Below are positions 1 to 11,419 of a stretch of 64,000 bases of DNA, piece after piece. The notes under the pieces were generated by a model, which was given only the letters and a program-made list of their open reading frames with translations, searched no databases and had not been told where the DNA came from. The stretch spans positions 345,536,650-345,600,649 of the forward strand of contig NC_064619.1 of assembly GCF_023898315.1 (NCBI RefSeq), given 5' to 3'. The stretch comes from Schistocerca nitens. Lineage: Eukaryota > Arthropoda > Insecta > Orthoptera > Acrididae. A program made the translations under genes and the position numbers. Numbering within the stretch: the stretch's first letter is position 1; each line of letters opens with the position of its first letter.

Positions 1-1117
1 ATTTGTGGCGTCCCCCAGGGTAGTATTACAGGGCCTTTGTTGTTCCTTATCTGTATAAAAGATTTAGGAGACAATCTAAGCAGCCGTCTTAGATTATTCG
101 CAGATGACGCTGTCGGTTATCGACTAGTAAAGTCATCAGAAGATCAAAACAAATTGCAAAACGATTGAAAAAGATATCTGTATGGTGCAAAAATTTGCAA
201 TTGATCCAAATTACGAAAAGTGTCAGATCATCCACATGAGTGCTAAAAGGAATCCGATCAGTTAAACTTCGGTTACACGATAAATAAGTGGCCGGTCGGC
301 GTGGCCGTGCGGTTCTAGGCGCTACAGTCTGGAACCGAGCGACCGCTACGGTCGCAGGTTCGAATCCTGCCTCGGGCATGGATGTGTGTGATGTCCTTAG
401 GTTAGTTAGGTTTAATTAGTTCTAAGTTCTAGGCGACTGATGACCTCAGAAGTTAAGTCGCATAGTGCTCAGAGCCATTTGATAAATAAGTGAAATCTAA
501 AGGCCGTAGATTCGACTAAGTACCTACGAATTACAGTTACGAACAACTTAAATTGGAAAGAACTCATAGAAAATGTTGTGGGGAAGGCAAACCAAAGACT
601 GCGTTTTACTGGCAGAACACTTAGAAGATGCAACAGATCTACTAAGGACACTGACTACACTACTCTTGTCCAACTGTTTTAGAACACTGCTGCACTGTGT
701 GGGATCCTTACCAGATAGGATTGACGGAGTACATCGAGAAAGTCCAAAGAAGGGCAGCACGTTTTGTATTATTGCGACGTAGGGGAGAATGTGTCACTGA
801 AATGATAGAGGATTTGGGTGAGCATCATTAAAACAAAGGCTTTTCGATGTTGCGACGGAATGTACTCACAAAATTTCAATCAGCAACTTTCTCCTCTGAA
901 TGCGAAAATATTTTGCTGACGCAGACCTACATAGAGCGAAACGATAAAAAAAGGGAAATCAGAGCTCGCACGGAAAGCTGTACGTGTTTGTTTTTTCCGC
1001 GCACTGACAGAGGTTGGAATAATAGAGAATTATTGTGAAGGTGATCGATGAACCCTCTGCCAGGCACTTAAATGTGGTTTACAGAGTGTCCACGTAGATG
1101 TAAATTTAGATGTAGAT
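1..1117 (+). mobile_element. Jockey-clade LINE, 3' half (reverse transcriptase), decayed
   Basis: The element enters from outside the window. The RT motif GVPQGS lies at 7-24 and the catalytic F-A-D-D at 97-108, in one frame that ends at a TGA (166-168); the protein reading resumes one frame over, so this is a frameshift. After a SINE insertion the C-terminal part continues, including the EKVQRRAARF motif near 735-767 that is typical of Jockey-like RTs. The 3' end (about 1063-1117) reads ctctgccaggcacttaaatg and closes with TAGATG-type repeats, a tail seen again at 43.3 and 60.9 kb. A functional copy would reverse-transcribe its own RNA at a nicked target. This copy cannot, because of the frameshift and the SINE. 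Confidence 0.85.
291..480 (+). mobile_element. tRNA-derived SINE, family 1, variant subfamily
   Basis: Pol III-type boxes are visible: an A-box-like tggccgtgcggttctaggcg and the B box ggttcgaatcc. The body is the shared family 1 tail ending gtgctcagagccattt. A 12-bp target-site duplication, gataaataagtg, lies at 279-290 and 481-492, so the limits are firm. It interrupts the Jockey RT. It shares with the copy at 52.1 kb the variants gaaccgagcgacc, aattagttc, taggcgactg and taagtcgcat, which set these two apart from the other copies. Confidence 0.92.
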
Positions 1118-1605
1118 TGTAATGCTTTTTGTGCAAACGTTATCTTCTACAAATGACCGTATAGCAAAGGGAAAAGAGTAGCAAAATGTCGAAGTGTGGC
1201 ACAGAATGTCTTTAGTTCGATATGAACCAGTTTCATTTGAAATACATAAATGACTATAACAGGTTACTTGTATCTTTCCACTTCGCGCTTCAGAGGATCA
1301 TAACTCCTACCCGCACAAGGAAGTGGATGTATTTGTTGCATTAACGCTGATCTACTAGTACTGCTGGATCTATTGGTCAGTGTGTAGCACTGTCTTGCAA
1401 CGGTCAAAGGTTGCCTTTCTAAATCATATGTGCGTAACATACTCCGCTATTTAGGAACGACATTTGTGCTTCTTCAGTATAACAGTAGCATATTTGACAA
1501 CAATCGAAAACGAATTCTCTTTTCAAATTTGGCGACTGTAACTAAAGGGTATTTTTTTTTAAATTTAATATGTTCCCCTCCTTTCTTATTCGACACGAGA
1601 CGCCA
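1118..1605. other. No recognisable feature
   Basis: AT-rich unique-looking sequence between the LINE tail and the CpG-rich island. I see no protein motif, tRNA-like element or inverted repeat here. Confidence 0.4.
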
Positions 1606-1609
1606 CAGG

Positions 1610-1960
1610 GGAACACTTTAAGCAGGAGGTGCGGCCTTTTTCAGTGTGTTGCCGGCGTTCGGAACGCCCCCTCTGGTGTGTTCGCCCTCTGCGATGACGC
1701 TGCGGGCCTGTTTAACGGTCGGTCGGCCGCCGATTGTTTCGGAAGTGCGCAAAAACGTCTTCTGGCCGCGCCGCTGTGCCCTTCTCAGCTCGGCTCGTCC
1801 AATCAGTGCGGCGGTTTTTTGGCCGGCCGCTTGCTGCGCCGCCAATGAGGCCCAAATTAATTGTCTGCCGGGAGAATTGATTTCGGCGGAGCGTGAAGTG
1901 CGGCGAAAGGCGCGGGCCGGCAGCGAACGCATGCGTGGACGTCGTGAAAGCGGAACATAG
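1610..1960. promoter_or_regulatory. CpG-rich island, possible promoter or enhancer
   Basis: About 350 bp rich in G+C and CpG in an otherwise AT-rich neighbourhood. It holds two CCAAT-type motifs (ccaatcagtg near 1800 and ccaatgagg near 1842), a homeodomain-like aaattaattg at about 1854 and many gcgg/ggcc blocks. Overlapping open frames on both strands are a by-product of the base composition. No transcription start motif decides a direction. It could equally be part of an unrecognised repeat. Confidence 0.35.
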
Positions 1961-2338
1961 GTGCTGTGTCTGGCGCAGGTACTGGAGTGTGTGTTACTCT
2001 CTCTTCACAAGTAAGGTATCAAAAGTAAATGCGTTTACTGCTGTTTCCATAGCATTCTTGGAAAGCGCTGAGTAACCGAGCAGAGTATATGAAGCGTTAG
2101 TAGTACGTGCAATTTTCATTTCAGAGTACAGGGTTATTATAAATGATGGACCCATTTTCAAAACTTCGTATTTATTCAAGTACAAATCGAAAATGAACAA
2201 GCTTTATAGAAATGAAAAGAGGAAGCTTCAAAGTTTTTTTCGTAATGTTTGATATCAATTTAATAAATTTAATCATTTGTAATGATTTGTCCTTAATTAG
2301 TTTTTAAAAATTATTTTATAATTGGAAATGTGAAAATG

Positions 2339-4550
2339 TTATAAATGTTCAATGTGGCCATCGTTTGCTGCACGGCAAACATCGACACAGTAGCCAAACT
2401 CATCCAACTGACACGAAAGCATATCCGCTGTTACTGACAAGGGAACCTCCCCATCGCACCCCCCTCAGATTTAGTTATAAGTTGGAACAGTGGATAGGCC
2501 TTGAAAAACTGAACACAGATTAATCGAGAAAACAGGAAGAAGTTGTGCGGAACTATGAAAAAAAGAAGTAAAACATACAAACTGAGTAGTCCATGTGCAA
2601 GATAGGTAATATCAAGGAAACTGTAAGCCCAGGAGAGCCGTGGTCCCGTGGTTAGCGTGACCAGCTCCGGAATGATAGGTCCTTGGTTCAAGTCTTCCCT
2701 CGAGTGAAAATTTTAATTTTTTATTTTCAGACAATTATCACAGTTCAGACACTCACACATAATCAACTTCGCTCTCCAAAATTCCAGGACATGTTCAGAT
2801 TTGCTTGGACATATGCAGCATTTGACGGTCTACACACGGAAAAATTTGAAAACTTTAAAAACATATGTTTTGACAGAGCACAGGGGAAACTGTGCGACTG
2901 TGAAACTGTTGCATTCATTTGTTGCAGTTTATCTGACAAACTCTTATGTTTTCATCACTTTTTGGGAGTGATTATCACATCCACTAGAAACCTAAATCGG
3001 GCAAGGTAGAAGAATCTTTTTACCCATTCGCCAAGTGTACAAGTTAGGTGGGTCGACAACATACTCCTGTCATGTGACGCACATGCCGTCACCAGTGTCG
3101 TATAGAATATATCAGACGTATTTTTCTCTGGAGGAATCGGTTGACCTATGACCTTGCGATCAAATGTTTTCGGTTCTCATTGGAGATGCACGTCCTTTCG
3201 TCTACTAATCGCACGGTTTTGCGGTGCGGTCGCAAAACACAGACACTAAACTTGTTACAGTGAACAGGGACGTCAATGAACGAACGGACAGATCATAACT
3301 TTGTGAAAATAAAGAAAGTAAAACTTTTCACTAGTGGGAAGACTTGAACCAAGGACCTCTCGTTGCGCAGTTGCCCACGCTAACCACGGGACCACGGCGC
3401 TCCTCGGCTCAGGCCCTCCGTGATGTTGCCCATCTGTCCATGGACTACTCAGTTTGTATATTTTGCTTATTTTTTTCATAGTTCCACACAACTTCTTCCT
3501 GTTTTCTCGATTGATCTGTGTTCAGTTTTTCAAGGCCTATCCACTGTGCCAACTTATAACTAAATCTGAGGGGGGTGCGATGGGGAGGTTCCCTTGTGAG
3601 TGCACTGCAGCAGTGATCCAGTTCTGCAGATCGTTCATACTAGTTGGTAGATGTGGGACGTAAACAGCTTTCTTCACATAACCCCATAAGAAATAGTCGC
3701 AGGGTGTGAGTTCAGGAGATTCCAGTGGCCAGAAGTGCAGAGCCAGTTCCTCAAGTCTCCGGCGATCGATCCAGCGCTGAGGAAGGGAGTCTGAAAAAGC
3801 CTCGTACATCACATTTCCAATGTGGCGGAGCTCCATCCTGTTGTAAATGAAGTCCTGCGAATGTTACATAACTTGAGGGAACAGTCACTGTTCCAACATG
3901 TCCAGGTACGTGATTCCCATTACAGTTCTTTCCGCAAAGAAAAATGGTCCATAAGCCTTTGTACGGGATACGGCACAGAACACGTTTATCTTCGGTGAGT
4001 CTCTTTCGTGTTCCAATGGTGCATGTGGATTTTCCAAACCCCATATGCGAACATTGTGGCTGTTGACTTTTCCTCTAAGGTGGAACGTCGCTTCATCGCT
4101 AAAAGTTACACGCTGTAGAAATTAGTCATCCTCCATCTTTGCCAGCACATAACCACAAAATGTGAGACACTTCTCCTTGTCACTAGGGTTGAGAGTCTGC
4201 ACAAATTGTAATCGGTAGGGCGTGTACAGCAAACGCCGTATCAGAACTTCCCATGCAGTTGGTTGGGGTATTCCAATTTCTCGACTGGTTCTGTTGGTAG
4301 ACATACTAGGACTGCTCGCAAAACTTTCTTGAATCTGTCGCACATCATTCTCTGACACACGCGGTCGGCCTGTGCTTTTTCCTTTGCACACACTCCCAGT
4401 CGGTTTAAATTGCTTAAACCAACGGCTAATGCTTTTGCGAGTTGGTGGTTTAATACCGAATTTAGTACGAAATGCCCGCTGCACTGCGATTTACGATCCA
4501 CTTTTCGCGAACTCAATAACGCAAAAAACCTTGTGCTCATTAGTCGCCAT
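2339..4550 (-). pseudogene. Transposase with DUF4817-like helix-turn-helix, disrupted
   Basis: Reads from an ATG at 4548-4550 (MATNEHKVFC) to a TAA at 2339-2341 after HIEHL. The N-terminal region has the DNA-binding signature KSISRWFKQF, then GRPRVSENDV. The catalytic half shows SDEATFHLRGKVNSHNVRIW (first Asp), QQDGAPPH (second Asp) and WPLESPELTPCDYFLWG (third acidic position). The spacing from second to third Asp, about 46 residues, differs from the 34 of classic mariner. Lesions: an early stop, a stop after KMEDD near 4122, frame changes near 3840-3890, and the MITE between TAAVHS and VTADML. Confidence 0.85.
2438..3596. mobile_element. Foldback MITE with roughly 290-bp inverted repeats
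   Basis: The ends are exact inverted copies starting caagggaacctccccatcgc. The inverted repeats run from 2438 to about 2735 and from about 3300 to 3596. A 3-bp duplication TGA flanks the element (2435-2437 and 3597-3599); removing the insert restores the transposase reading frame around it. Each arm holds a tRNA-like stretch, tcccgtggttagcgtg followed about 40 bases on by ttggttcaagtcttccc. The 3-bp site would fit PIF/Harbinger (TNA) but no transposase remains to prove it. The middle 550 bp has no recognised coding content. Confidence 0.85.
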
Positions 4551-4984
4551 CTTACAACTGACAGTGAAACGAAATGACTGCCCTATGGCCGCGCGAGCGC
4601 CACCGGCCGCTGCTGAAACCATCACCGCCCACCCGACGCCGTCCGCCAAAAACTTTGAAACTTGCTCTTTTCATTGTCATAGAGCTTGTTCATTTTGGAT
4701 TTGTACTTGAATACATACCAATTCTCGAAAAGGAGTCCATCATTTAGAATAACCGTGTAGAAATAAGAAATATATAAACAAAAGTTGAAGAGTGCCTGTG
4801 TACTTTTGACGTGAAACGTTTTTAAAATGTTTAAAAAGCTACAGTATAGGACCCCACTTGGCAATATACGTGAGAAACTTACGTTCCTTTCCTTTATAAC
4901 TTACCCAATGCAAGCCATGTGATCTTGTGTGATCGTTATTCTAATAACGTACTGTAGATACTCTCTCTCCCTGTGACTTCTGTG

Positions 4985-6340
4985 CTTGCGTGCTTATGTC
5001 ATCGAGTGGGCCACGTCACGGAAGACAACTAGAAGTCACGAGAGGCGGACCTTGCACGGTAAAAGGAGGTGGGGAGTTCTGTGTTGTCGGCAGAAAATCA
5101 GTGGCGGCAGAGTGGTCCGTCAGGAGAGCTCATCGACTAATCATTGGGTGTCACCTAAGCATCATATCCAACAGGGGCATTTCAACCTACTGCAGCTGCT
5201 CAATTCGACTGTTGGTGATATGACTGTGAGATGGAAGCGTGAAGAACAACCGCAGCTAAACCGAGACCTATCACACCGATTGTACTGACGGAGAAGGACC
5301 GTCGAGCGTCGCGCAGGGGACGGAATCGCTCGCTACCAGCAGTCCAGCCAGCACAATGACTTTGTGTGGGTGTTACAAAAAATGTGGCAAAATTGTTGAC
5401 CAGCTCCTCACAAACCACACATTTCTGCAGTCAGTGCTGAGCGACGCTAAAGTTAATCGCCAATGAACAGTGGATTACGGAAAACAAGTGATCTGGAGTA
5501 ATGATGATGATGATTCTTGATTTGTGGGGCGCTCAACTGCACGGTCATCAGCGCCCGTAAGAAGTCCCAATTTTTACACAAACCATTTTCCTTTCACAAT
5601 CCAATCTCGTCACTCTCACAAATGATGATGATGATGATGATGAAATGATGAGGACAACACAGACACCCAGTCCCCGGGCAGAGAAAATCCCCATCCCGGC
5701 CGGGAATCGAACCCGGAACCCCGTGATCCAGAGGCAGCAACGAGCTGCGGACATCTCTAGTAATGACTCACACAGTGCCCTGTGGGAAGTTGATGGCAAG
5801 GTTTCGGCTTGGTGAAAGACTGGAGAACAAAGCGTAAGGTCATGTGTAATGCCTACAGTGATGTGCGAATGTGGTGGTGTTATGATATGGGTTTGTTTTT
5901 CATAGTTATGGTGTGGTCGCCTTATTGCTCTTTATGAAAACGCTAAATCCGGGAGGGTGTGAAACATTTTAGAGCACTGTATACTAAGTACAGCAGAGGA
6001 ACAGCTCGGACAATGTCTGTTGATATCAGCATAATAATGCACCCCATAACAGCATCTGTGAGGGAATGATTTGTGACAAAAACGTGCCTGCAATGGACTA
6101 GCTCGCCCAGAGAGACGACTTGAACGAAATGTGGGATCAGTTCGAAAGTCGACTTTGCTCCAGATCTCAGCGCCCAGCATCAATAACTACCATTCCTTTA
6201 CAGATATTCAGAGAGCCCATTAAAAGCGTCCCTAGCAGTGTTCTAGCAGTTATGAAGACAAACGGTGGGCGCACCCATATCATCGTCCACTACAAGGTGT
6301 GCAGGTATTTTTGATCATATAGTGCACATCCACATGAACA
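4985..6340 (+). mobile_element. Tc1-like transposon, transposase heavily decayed
   Basis: Protein-level traces in changing frames run along the plus strand: LNSTVGDMTVRWKREEQ near 5195-5255, a VMVWG-like stretch near 5880-5930, then NAPHNSICEGM and DLNEMWDQFESRL near 6035-6150, and SVLAVMKTNGGRTH near 6240-6280, in the order expected for a Tc1 transposase C-terminal half. The right end ttttgatcatatagtgcac resembles Tc1 termini. The left end is not clear. A SINE interrupts it at 5505-5758. Confidence 0.6.
5505..5758 (-). mobile_element. tRNA-derived SINE, family 2 (ATC-repeat tail)
   Basis: On the minus strand the B box reads ggttcgattcccggc, followed by gggattttctctgcccgggg and a body that ends in ATC/ATG trinucleotide repeats. 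The 8-bp duplication agtaatga lies at 5497-5504 and 5759-5766. Related copies are at 60499-60761, and the same head type is fused to a family 1 tail at 23.2 and 27.3 kb. Confidence 0.85.
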
Positions 6341-7643
6341 TCCGACATTTTGTCAAACCGTCTTTCCATTGTACCACGGATTAGAACTTCTTTCCGTTCT
6401 GTTCGCACAGGCAGCGTGGAAATGGTGACTCCTTAAAAGCTATTGTGCGTGTGGTACTGGTAATTAGACTAGGTTAATGGTAGGCTTTTGGGGATTCAGT
6501 CGAATAGTTGATTCCATTTTTATGTACAATATTTCAACGACCGACTCACTCGTCTCCCTGGGGTGCCGGGAGTCGTGTTGTGTGTACTCGATGCCTGGAC
6601 GCAAATGAGACTACGAAGTTTTGTTGATGTCGCATCACTGTTTATAGCCGAGATCGACTCCTGGTGCATGCTATGCTCTGTGTTATTTGTTTTTCACAGC
6701 CCGCACTGCTAATCTGTGGAACGCACATTCTCTTTGCGTATTCAAGCGCTGCTATATGAGATATCCTACGAGGTATTAATTAATTAAGGATCTTAATTAA
6801 GTGCCAGGATCAAACTATATTTAAGCACAAAACGTCACAATTTAATTAGCTTTCCCCACACATTCATTTCGACTGATTCCATTAATGAGAACCAAGGGGC
6901 GTAGTGAGCTATAAATAACGACGCGACACTAAAAGTACTAATGCAACCATTATATTTATTGTACATGTGAATATTATATATTACATCCAAATTCAAAAAT
7001 ATTTGCACATACAATGTATTCCAGATACTTGAAAGAAGTAACATGCTAAATTCTCACATCTATTTGAAGTATACTCAGATATTCTTATGTCAAAGACACT
7101 GTTTTCTAACTGATGGTCTGAAACGTTCCTTCTCGACCGTCCCCTTGCAGTGCACGATGTACACTGGAATCCACACACACTTAGCGAAGAGCGGCATGCG
7201 ATATAAACTACCCGAACTCCTGCTCCGCTGATTTCATTGAAACGTTGATAGGAGGACCCGAATGAATCCTCTGAACTGTTACAAGTATACAGCCAGTATA
7301 AATAAAGGTCGCCAGCCTCGATTTGAGATAGGACTAAAATTATCACTACTCGAATACGAGAAATCAGTAACCTGTAGCAATCCAGGTACTTTAAAAATAC
7401 TCTCAGGTCTGAGAAATGGATTGCAAAACGAGCACAGCACACAGCCGCAACACCATCAAAAACTGATTTCAAGCCTCTCCCAACTAAAATCACCTCCACA
7501 AATACACCAGAACAACAAAGTCTAAAAGGAGAAGGACACACGCAAGAATTCCACACTTCACATTTCCACTGGAATAAAACTGAGTTTACTGAGTTTAACA
7601 TACCTTGCCGAGTCTGCTTCGTTCGTTAAACAACCCATCGAGC
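6341..7643. other. Mostly unassigned; possible Penelope pLTR fragment near 6500-6640
   Basis: The stretch gtacaatatttcaacgaccg (6522-6541) with gactcactcgtc resembles, on the minus strand, a GAAATATTG context next to a short hairpin, as in Penelope-like pLTRs. The match is weak. The rest shows nothing I can identify. Open frames of about 90-200 codons on both strands at 6993-7601 have no recognised motif and are not called as genes. Confidence 0.25.
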
Positions 7644-7653
7644 TAGTTAACTG

Positions 7654-7822
7654 GTGACCGAGCGGTTCTAGAAGCTACAGTCGGGAACCGCGCGACCGCC
7701 ACGGTCGCAGGTTCGAATCCTGCGTCGGGCATGGATGTGTGTGATGTTCTTAGGTTCAAGTAGTTCTAAGTTCTAGGGGACTGATGAACTCTTAAGTTAA
7801 GTCCCATAGTGCTCAGAGCCAT
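7654..7822 (+). mobile_element. tRNA-derived SINE, family 1 (5'-truncated)
   Basis: Begins inside the A box (gtgaccgagcggttctag), keeps the B box ggttcgaatcc and ends ctcagagcca. The 10-bp duplication tagttaactg lies at 7644-7653 and 7823-7832. A few bases in the tail are lost relative to the common form. Confidence 0.9.
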
Positions 7823-7996
7823 TAGTTAACTGATCTATGCACTGCTACGCGGCCTCTTCCTACAAATCCCGTGTTCGCCGACTTACGCTACAGAACTCGT
7901 CTAGAAAATCATCAAATGACTAAGCTGGTCCCCGCCCGTGCTCCCGGGAACACTATTGTCAAGGCTTACGAAACTTAGCGCGCGTGGAGAACAACT

Positions 7997-8186
7997 GCCG
8001 GCCGCGGTGGTCTAGCGGTTCTAGGCGCTCAGTCCGGAACCGCGCGACTGCTACGGTCGCAGGTTCGAATCCTGCCTCGGGCATGGATGTGTGTGATGTC
8101 CTTAGGTTGGTTAGGTTTAAGTAGTTCTAAGTTCTAGGGGACTGATGACCACAGATGTTAAGTCCCATAGTGCTCAGAGCCATTTT
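7997..8186 (+). mobile_element. tRNA-derived SINE, family 1
   Basis: Full-length copy starting gccggccgcggtgg with B box ggttcgaatcc and end gtgctcagagccattt. The 12-bp duplication tggagaacaact lies at 7985-7996 and 8187-8198. Confidence 0.93.
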
Positions 8187-8198
8187 TGGAGAACAACT

Positions 8199-8814
8199 TT
8201 CCCGGCCGCCGTGTATCATTCGGTACCAACTCGATACAGCCCCGCCCCACAGACGAACAACTCGCCTGCTACCCTCGTCTGCCACCTGACTCCTCGATTT
8301 CAGGGGTTTATAAGCAGCTGCACGAAATTATTTAACACATAGCCTTTTCTACCAGTCAGCCTCAGTAACAGAATTCGAACGTCTCCATTGGCTAATGCTG
8401 ATGTTAACTGCGCCTGCTGTAAGGTGATGCCTCTAATGAGGATTTTCAGAAATTTACTTCCTAACAGGTGCCGGGAAACAACTGTCATACTGGAAAAATC
8501 AGTCGCCCTTAAGCCAGTGCCGCAAGTGGGAGGAGCTCTATTTTTTATTGCATTTTTATTTATTTATTTGGCCTTAGACATCTAACAGACATTTAGCCAG
8601 TCAAAAGGTAAATATTTGATATACATTTCTAAACAGAAGTTTACGACATAATATGAGAGCATGCAGATAATTATAAGTCCAACAAATTGATTTTTTAAGC
8701 CTTCTGCTGATTGAATTACATGTAAAATACGGAACAATAGATTTGGTCAGTTTGAAGGAAAATATAGACGAACAATACAACAATACTAACGATTAACAGT
8801 GGTGTTGTGGTACA
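8199..8814. other. No recognisable feature
   Basis: Contains a short T-rich attta repeat near 8547-8570. No coding or structural signal that I can support. Confidence 0.35.
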
Positions 8815-9160
8815 TAGAACAATGCTCAAGATTAGATGGGTGGATCGCATAACTAGTTAGGAAGCAATGTACAGAACTGGGGAGAAAAGAGATTTGTGTC
8901 ATTGCTTGAATAGAAGAAGAGATCAGTTGATGGGACATATTTTGAGACATGAAGGGATGATCAGTTTAGTATTGAAGAGCAGTGTGGAGGATAAAAATTG
9001 TAGACGAGGACCAAGAGACGAACACCGTAACCAGGTTCAAGCAGATGTCCGTTGCAGTAGTTATTCGGAGATGAAGACGCTTGTTTGAGATAGACTAAGG
9101 TGCAGTGCTGCACCAGACCACTCTTGGCTTTGAAGACAACTACAACAACAACAACAGAAA
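8815..9160 (+). mobile_element. RTE-like LINE, 3' end only
   Basis: Translates as MLKIRWVDRIT, then RRRDQLMGHILRHEGM and SSYSEMKTLV, matching residue for residue in layout the C-terminus of the longer element at 53.6-56.9 kb. It ends in a CAA repeat (about 9130-9152), the same type of tail. It is 5' truncated, as is usual after incomplete target-primed reverse transcription. Confidence 0.8.
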
Positions 9161-10985
9161 CATGTTTTGACTGATTTACACGGCTGCTGCTTATGCAATG
9201 GTGAGATCTCAAGATGATTGCTATGTTCAGCTGAAACTGGTTGCAGAAATTATGTTCTGATAGTGTGTCAATAAATAAGTTTCCTTTTTTAAATCAGTTA
9301 TTGCGCAGATGTACCTACATTTTGGTTCGACCGATGCCGTTCACGTCTGAGAAATGGCAAATGGCTGTCAGGATCTCGAAACGGTGGTTGGATACGCAGT
9401 TGGGGGGGGGGGGGGGGGGTAGAAGTCTTCCAGTGCCAAACAAACGCGTCCGATCGAATCCCGGGAAACGGCTATGCGCCTGGCTACCCACGCTGACAGT
9501 GTGTCCTATCGGTACTTTCCCATGGTGCTCGCTGGATGCACTCGTAGTAACTCAGTTACCGTGAAACAACGAAAGGCGACGCAATGGTCAGACTTCTCGA
9601 CTTAAAACGGAGCTCTTCTGAATAAAAGAGTAAAAGGTTTCTAGACTGTATCATTCCTGGAATGAACTGATTCCAGCAATAGATCTGTCGTCTCTTATGA
9701 GAAAAAGGAAAGAAAAGGGAACACTAGACTAACCATTACAGCACACTGTAATAATGTCGGCACTGCCGGCAGATTGGCACCGACTGGGCGCTGAGCCAGG
9801 TTACAGCACTAAAGCCCGTCAAATGACGTCACCCACGTAATGCCACATTTTGGCGGGCCACTGAAAGCTCACGTCGTTTCAATTTTGTGAAGCCCCACCA
9901 GTGGCAAGCATCTTCTTCCATACGGGAACAACATTTCGAAATATCATCAATCAGTTTCAGCTTTAGTCAGGTGCCACAAGAAATTTTTTAATCAATGACG
10001 TAATGAGAGTACCTCGAGACTCAATTTAAGGCAATAATTTGTGTACAGTTATGCGCAGAATAAATTAAACTTTTAAAAAATACTATGTGTGACGGAAAAT
10101 TAATAAAAATAAAAATTAGGTAAACTGCATGTTGCTACTTTTCTCCCAGTCAACAGATAAAAATGAGAGCGTTTCATGTTTTACCGTAGCAACTCAGTAA
10201 TCACGAAAGCAAACTGATACAGTAGGATTCGGGTGCAGTGGAGTTCGAGACGAGTGATGTGCAGGTGCGAAATTACTTTTACAAACAATATCCATTAAAT
10301 GGTTAACACTTTCCTTGACAAATAATAAAAATAGAAATACGACAGCTGAATTTAATATAAGGCCTACTTATATTTCCTGAAGCATAGGCATTAGAGCAAT
10401 ACAATAAATGAATTAAATTTTCTTCAGCACAATAATAAAACAACTTGATATTAACACCGCACCGGCAACATTAAACTTATGATCAACAACAGGAATACAA
10501 CTAATTCACAATATTCGGCCTTTCAGCCAAAAGAAAATTAATCACAAAACGAAAATAGCTTGCAAACAACACCACTTAAGACAAGCGATAAATCAGAAAA
10601 ACAGTCATCAGAATTAATTGGGATTTCATACACTTATACTTAAACTAATCTCTGGATCCAATAACCACTTCCTTCACCAGCTGCTGCCTATCAGTAATAC
10701 TACTACCAACCAACTAAAATATTGCCTATACAAAATAAACAATTACAGTTCTCTGTACAGCAGCATATACAATTCCAGATATGGTCACAGTGTAACAGTA
10801 ACTGATAAGATTAACATAGCTCTCGTTTCGAGAAACCAAAAGCACACCAGAGTGCAAGCAAACACAAACAACAGCACAATAGCTCTGGGTTCGGTGTCGG
10901 GCGGCGGTGAGGTGAGTGGACTGCTGTAGCCTGTTGTGGGGTTGTGTACCACTGCGGGTTACGGCAGAGACGAAGCCTCTCCTTC
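9161..10985. other. No recognisable gene; run of 18 G at 9402-9419
   Basis: About 1.8 kb, AT-rich after 9950. Apart from the poly-G run nothing stands out: no transposase or RT motif, no tRNA-like boxes. Confidence 0.35.
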
Positions 10986-10989
10986 GTTT

Positions 10990-11258
10990 CTAGGTCCCCA
11001 GTTCCATACAAGACAATACCTCAGAGATGATGTGTCCCACTGCTCATGCGCCGACTATAACACCACGTTCAAACTAACTTAAATCTTGATAACCTGGCAT
11101 TGTAGCAGCATTAACCGATCTGACAACCGCGCAAGACACTTGCTGTCTTACATATGCGTTGCCGACCGCAGCGCCGTATTCTGCCTGCTTACATATCTGT
11201 ACTTGAATACACATGCCTACAGCAGTTTCTTTAGCGCTTTAGTGTACAATAGTGTGCC
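10990..11258 (-). mobile_element. Tc1-like transposon, 5' end fragment
   Basis: On the minus strand a terminal sequence similar to the left end at 43992 (gcgctaaagaaactgctgta) is followed by the same leader and an ATG at 11098-11100 opening MPGYQDLS. A stop follows and then FERGVIVGA continues in frame. The same family is represented at 43992-47098. Only the first part of the gene survives. Confidence 0.7.
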
Positions 11259-11284
11259 AACGCTAGTTTATCTTACCAATTCCG

Positions 11285-11415
11285 CGACTGTAAAAAACAC
11301 GTGGTTTTGAGGCGAAGAACACGTCGAGCCATGTTTGGAGCGCATCCTTGAAGACTGTTCGATAGAGAGCGGAAAAGGACTTAAAAAAGGAAACGACCTG
11401 CACCTTCTCCGGTCG
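11285..11415 (-). other. Possible transposase C-terminal fragment
   Basis: The minus strand reads TVFKDALQTWLDVFFASKP then RVFYSRGIGKI, resembling the C-terminus of mariner-type transposases. The segment abuts the left end of the TTAA element. The assignment rests on a short match and could be chance. Confidence 0.25.
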
Positions 11416-11419
11416 TTAA

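Larger units (their letters stand above)
2129..4757 (-). mobile_element. DDE transposon of the Tc1/mariner superfamily type with TA target sites
   Basis: Terminal inverted repeats pair 2129-2225 with 4660-4757 (shared core taaatgatgg, tcaagtacaaatc, aatgaacaagct) and both ends abut TA dinucleotides (2127-2128 and 4758-4759). The single transposase gene reads on the minus strand and is broken. A 1159-bp MITE sits inside the gene. The element is dead but its structure is complete end to end. Confidence 0.85.

Noticed and set aside
291..380. Apparent tRNA gene
   Set aside because: The tRNA-like boxes belong to a SINE: the body, tail and target-site duplication continue past it, and the acceptor stem does not close. 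The same holds for every other tRNA-like hit in the window.
1618..1960. Overlapping open frames of about 104 codons on both strands
   Set aside because: GC-rich DNA has few stop codons; no motif on either strand.
6993..7601. Minus-strand open frame of 202 codons
   Set aside because: Cys-rich but with no recognised domain, overlapped by open frames on the plus strand, no promoter or splice signals, and in a repeat-rich setting. Length alone does not support a gene.
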